Shown piece after piece: positions 62,385-64,000 of a stretch of 64,000 nucleotides of DNA; the stretch's first letter is position 1, and each line of letters begins with the position of its first letter. The translations under genes and the position numbers were made by a program. Below the pieces are notes generated by a model. That model ran no database searches. It was not told where the DNA came from and saw only the letters and a program-made list of their open reading frames with translations. Location of the stretch: positions 1 through 64,000 of the forward strand of contig NZ_PVNK01000127.1 of the NCBI RefSeq assembly GCF_002994615.1. Reading direction: 5' to 3'. Source of the DNA: Enhygromyxa salina (GTDB taxonomy: Bacteria > Myxococcota_A > Polyangia > Nannocystales > Nannocystaceae).

Positions 62385-63911
62385 TCAGGTGAAGTGCGCC
62401 TTCGAGCGCTTCAGGTGGCTCAGGCAGATCGGACAGAACTCCTCGGCTACACTGTCGTGCTTGAGCGTGTGATACATGATACACAGCTCGCTACCGTCGG
62501 TTCGCGGCCACCAAATCTGGCCCGAGTTCGTGTCCGGCCGGCCGTGCGCCGAGCCGGCCGTGACCAGCTCGGCGTTGTAATGACAGTGGGGTCCGGTCCC
62601 ACCTTGATCATCTGTATAGTATCGATCATTGACCTCATTGACCCCGGAGTTGTAGTTGCGAAAATGCTTCGGCGAGAGACCGAGCGCGTGGCCGATCTCG
62701 TGGCAAAATGCCAACACTGTCCGCTTTTGCATGACCCGATCATCCCAATTACCGAACTTCTTGGTCGTGAGCGCGACGAAGTGAGTGGCCTTGCCGAAGT
62801 TGTACCCGCCGAAGGACTGGCGCCAGTTAAAGTATCCCTTGAACGCGACCGTGCGCCCCGCGGCCATGGCCGCGGCCGCGAGCGCGAGATCACCATCGGC
62901 GCTGAGGTCGATCTCTAGCTTGGTCCCGGCGCCGTTGAGGCTCCACGCGCCGGCGGCGATGCTGACCGCGGCGCTGACCTCGACCTCGAACTTTGGCTTG
63001 GCGCCCGCGGCGAACAGCAGCTTGTCGCCGACCACGTTCAGGTTCCGCGTCTTGTACCCAAAGCGACACTGGACTGCGCGGTCATCGTCCTTGTGGGTCG
63101 TGGATTCTCCAATTTTTGGGACCACGAACTCGTGGTCGGTCTCGTCGTCGATGTCACCGTTGGCGCGCGCACCGCAACGAACGACGTTGATCGTGATCGC
63201 ACCTGTGTTCTCGTTGACCGCGAGCGCCTCGGCGATGCTCGACTCGCCGCTGAGGTCGATCGACACGCACCCATCACTGACCCGCGTGGCGACGCTGGCG
63301 TCGAGCACCAGCGGCTCCCCGCTCGCCGTCACCGTGATGGTCTGGACCGCGGTCTCGGCCAGCACCATCCGCGGGTCGTCGATGATCAGGGTATCTCCGC
63401 CGTCGGCGAGCCAGCACTCGTAGCGATCGTAGTGCCCCGCGGCGACCTTTTTGTTGCCCGCGTCATTGGCGAGGGTCAGCTCGACCTTGACTGCATGCTC
63501 GTACCTTCGAAACCACCCCTCCGCGCACCAGCGTCCCCGGCATGAGCCGCGCAGCGTGACCTCCCAGGTCGAGTCGCGCTGGCCTTCGAGCGACGCCTCA
63601 TGGAGGTACGCGAGCGCGGCGTCGCCGTCGACGTCGATCTCGAATTCCAACATGGGGTGATCCGCCAGCGCATCCACGCACTCGTCGGGCACCTCGATCG
63701 GGGGCGTGCTCGCCGTGATCTTGGTCCAGCGCTCGTCGAACGGCTCCGCCGTATCGAACACGACCGTGTCGTTCTCGTAGACGATGATCTCGTGGTCGTC
63801 GCCGCGGGTCGAGAGCCGAATGCACTGACCGTCCTCGGGACTCGTCGTGTTGTCGATCTCGAAGCTGACCCAGGAGCGTTCCACATCCACCAGGTCGTTG
63901 ACGATGACCAT
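62385..63911 (-). CDS. Signal-less zinc metallopeptidase-like protein (relative of 61014)
   Basis: The 508-residue protein starts at ATG 63911 without a signal peptide. A long beta-rich N-terminal part (about 1-395) precedes CHEIGHALGLSPKH (His404, Glu405, His408, Gly411, then His416 as possible third ligand). Then come GGTGPHCHYN, LCIMYH and FCPICLSHLKR (Cys493, Cys496), the same set and order as in the gene at 61014, from which it is separated by 9 bp on the opposite strand. It carries a longer N-terminal domain and a third zinc ligand that the neighbour lacks. Its promoter lies at the window edge (63912-64000), where I see no further gene. Confidence 0.7.
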   Translation of the reverse strand: MVIVNDLVDVERSWVSFEIDNTTSPEDGQCIRLSTRGDDHEIIVYENDTVVFDTAEPFDERWTKITASTPPIEVPDECVDALADHPMLEFEIDVDGDAALAYLHEASLEGQRDSTWEVTLRGSCRGRWCAEGWFRRYEHAVKVELTLANDAGNKKVAAGHYDRYECWLADGGDTLIIDDPRMVLAETAVQTITVTASGEPLVLDASVATRVSDGCVSIDLSGESSIAEALAVNENTGAITINVVRCGARANGDIDDETDHEFVVPKIGESTTHKDDDRAVQCRFGYKTRNLNVVGDKLLFAAGAKPKFEVEVSAAVSIAAGAWSLNGAGTKLEIDLSADGDLALAAAAMAAGRTVAFKGYFNWRQSFGGYNFGKATHFVALTTKKFGNWDDRVMQKRTVLAFCHEIGHALGLSPKHFRNYNSGVNEVNDRYYTDDQGGTGPHCHYNAELVTAGSAHGRPDTNSGQIWWPRTDGSELCIMYHTLKHDSVAEEFCPICLSHLKRSKAHFT

Positions 63912-64000
63912 ACGAATATGGCAGGGGGCGCGGTCGAGCGCACAATTTTTGTCGCGGGTGCGATACAGGTGTGGGAGCAGCGGGGAGTCGACTGTCGTGA

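Overview
The window looks like chromosome from a myxobacterium, most likely the Nannocystis/Plesiocystis/Enhygromyxa branch. GC is very high, and there are many secreted lipoproteins with Gly-Asp (GDGDGD) linkers, fibro-slime and IgGFc-binding-type domains, zinc-ribbon/TPR proteins and many metallopeptidase-like proteins. The lineage is inferred from gene style only; no rRNA or tRNA gene was seen.

Layout. 1-150: broken ends of a palindromic dispersed repeat. 238-3763: a universal-stress-protein/ion-transporter pair, then selD, whose active-site codon is an in-frame UGA followed by a SECIS-like hairpin, so SelD is read as a selenoprotein. 3827-6660 (minus): a lower-GC island with two Cys-rich lipoproteins and a zincin lipoprotein. 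6857-11607: a Tat-type amidase divergent from a membrane protein that leads into pabB-pabA. 11666-16081 (minus): an ECF sigma factor with a coupled membrane protein, and a set of zinc-ribbon proteins. 16206-19530: a response regulator/histidine kinase pair convergent with a 2OG-oxygenase-like gene. 19585-22652: pyrE, a lipoprotein, a fibro-slime lipoprotein and a Lys-rich exported protein. 22726-28631 (minus): purL-purQ plus an anchored protein. 29295-38412: a winged-helix-like protein, two paralogous VWA-like lipoproteins, leuS, and a cluster of secreted genes that includes a frameshifted gene and a duplicated gene end. 38421-43846: acyl-CoA dehydrogenase coupled to an M13 peptidase, and an ABC exporter. 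43928-45850: an IgGFc-binding-like lipoprotein with a strong terminator. 45880-50088 (minus): an unknown helical protein and an epoxide hydrolase/reductase/lysoplasmalogenase operon. 50175-57404: thioredoxin-like lipoprotein, 1-Cys peroxiredoxin, zinc-ribbon protein, lipoprotein, PlsC-like acyltransferase, SDR and Smr protein. 57412-57754: two small inverted-repeat elements. 58127-63911: a DUF3604 lipoprotein and a three-gene cassette with two related cytosolic-looking metallopeptidases.

Most housekeeping genes sit in tightly overlapping pairs (pabBA, purLQ, acd/M13, hydrolase/reductase/lysoplasmalogenase). The strongest unusual items are the UGA-containing selD, the 168-bp element with perfect 27-bp terminal inverted repeats and its broken relatives, the adaptor-plus-metallopeptidase cassette at 60166-63911, and the decaying secreted-protein cluster at 36167-37891.
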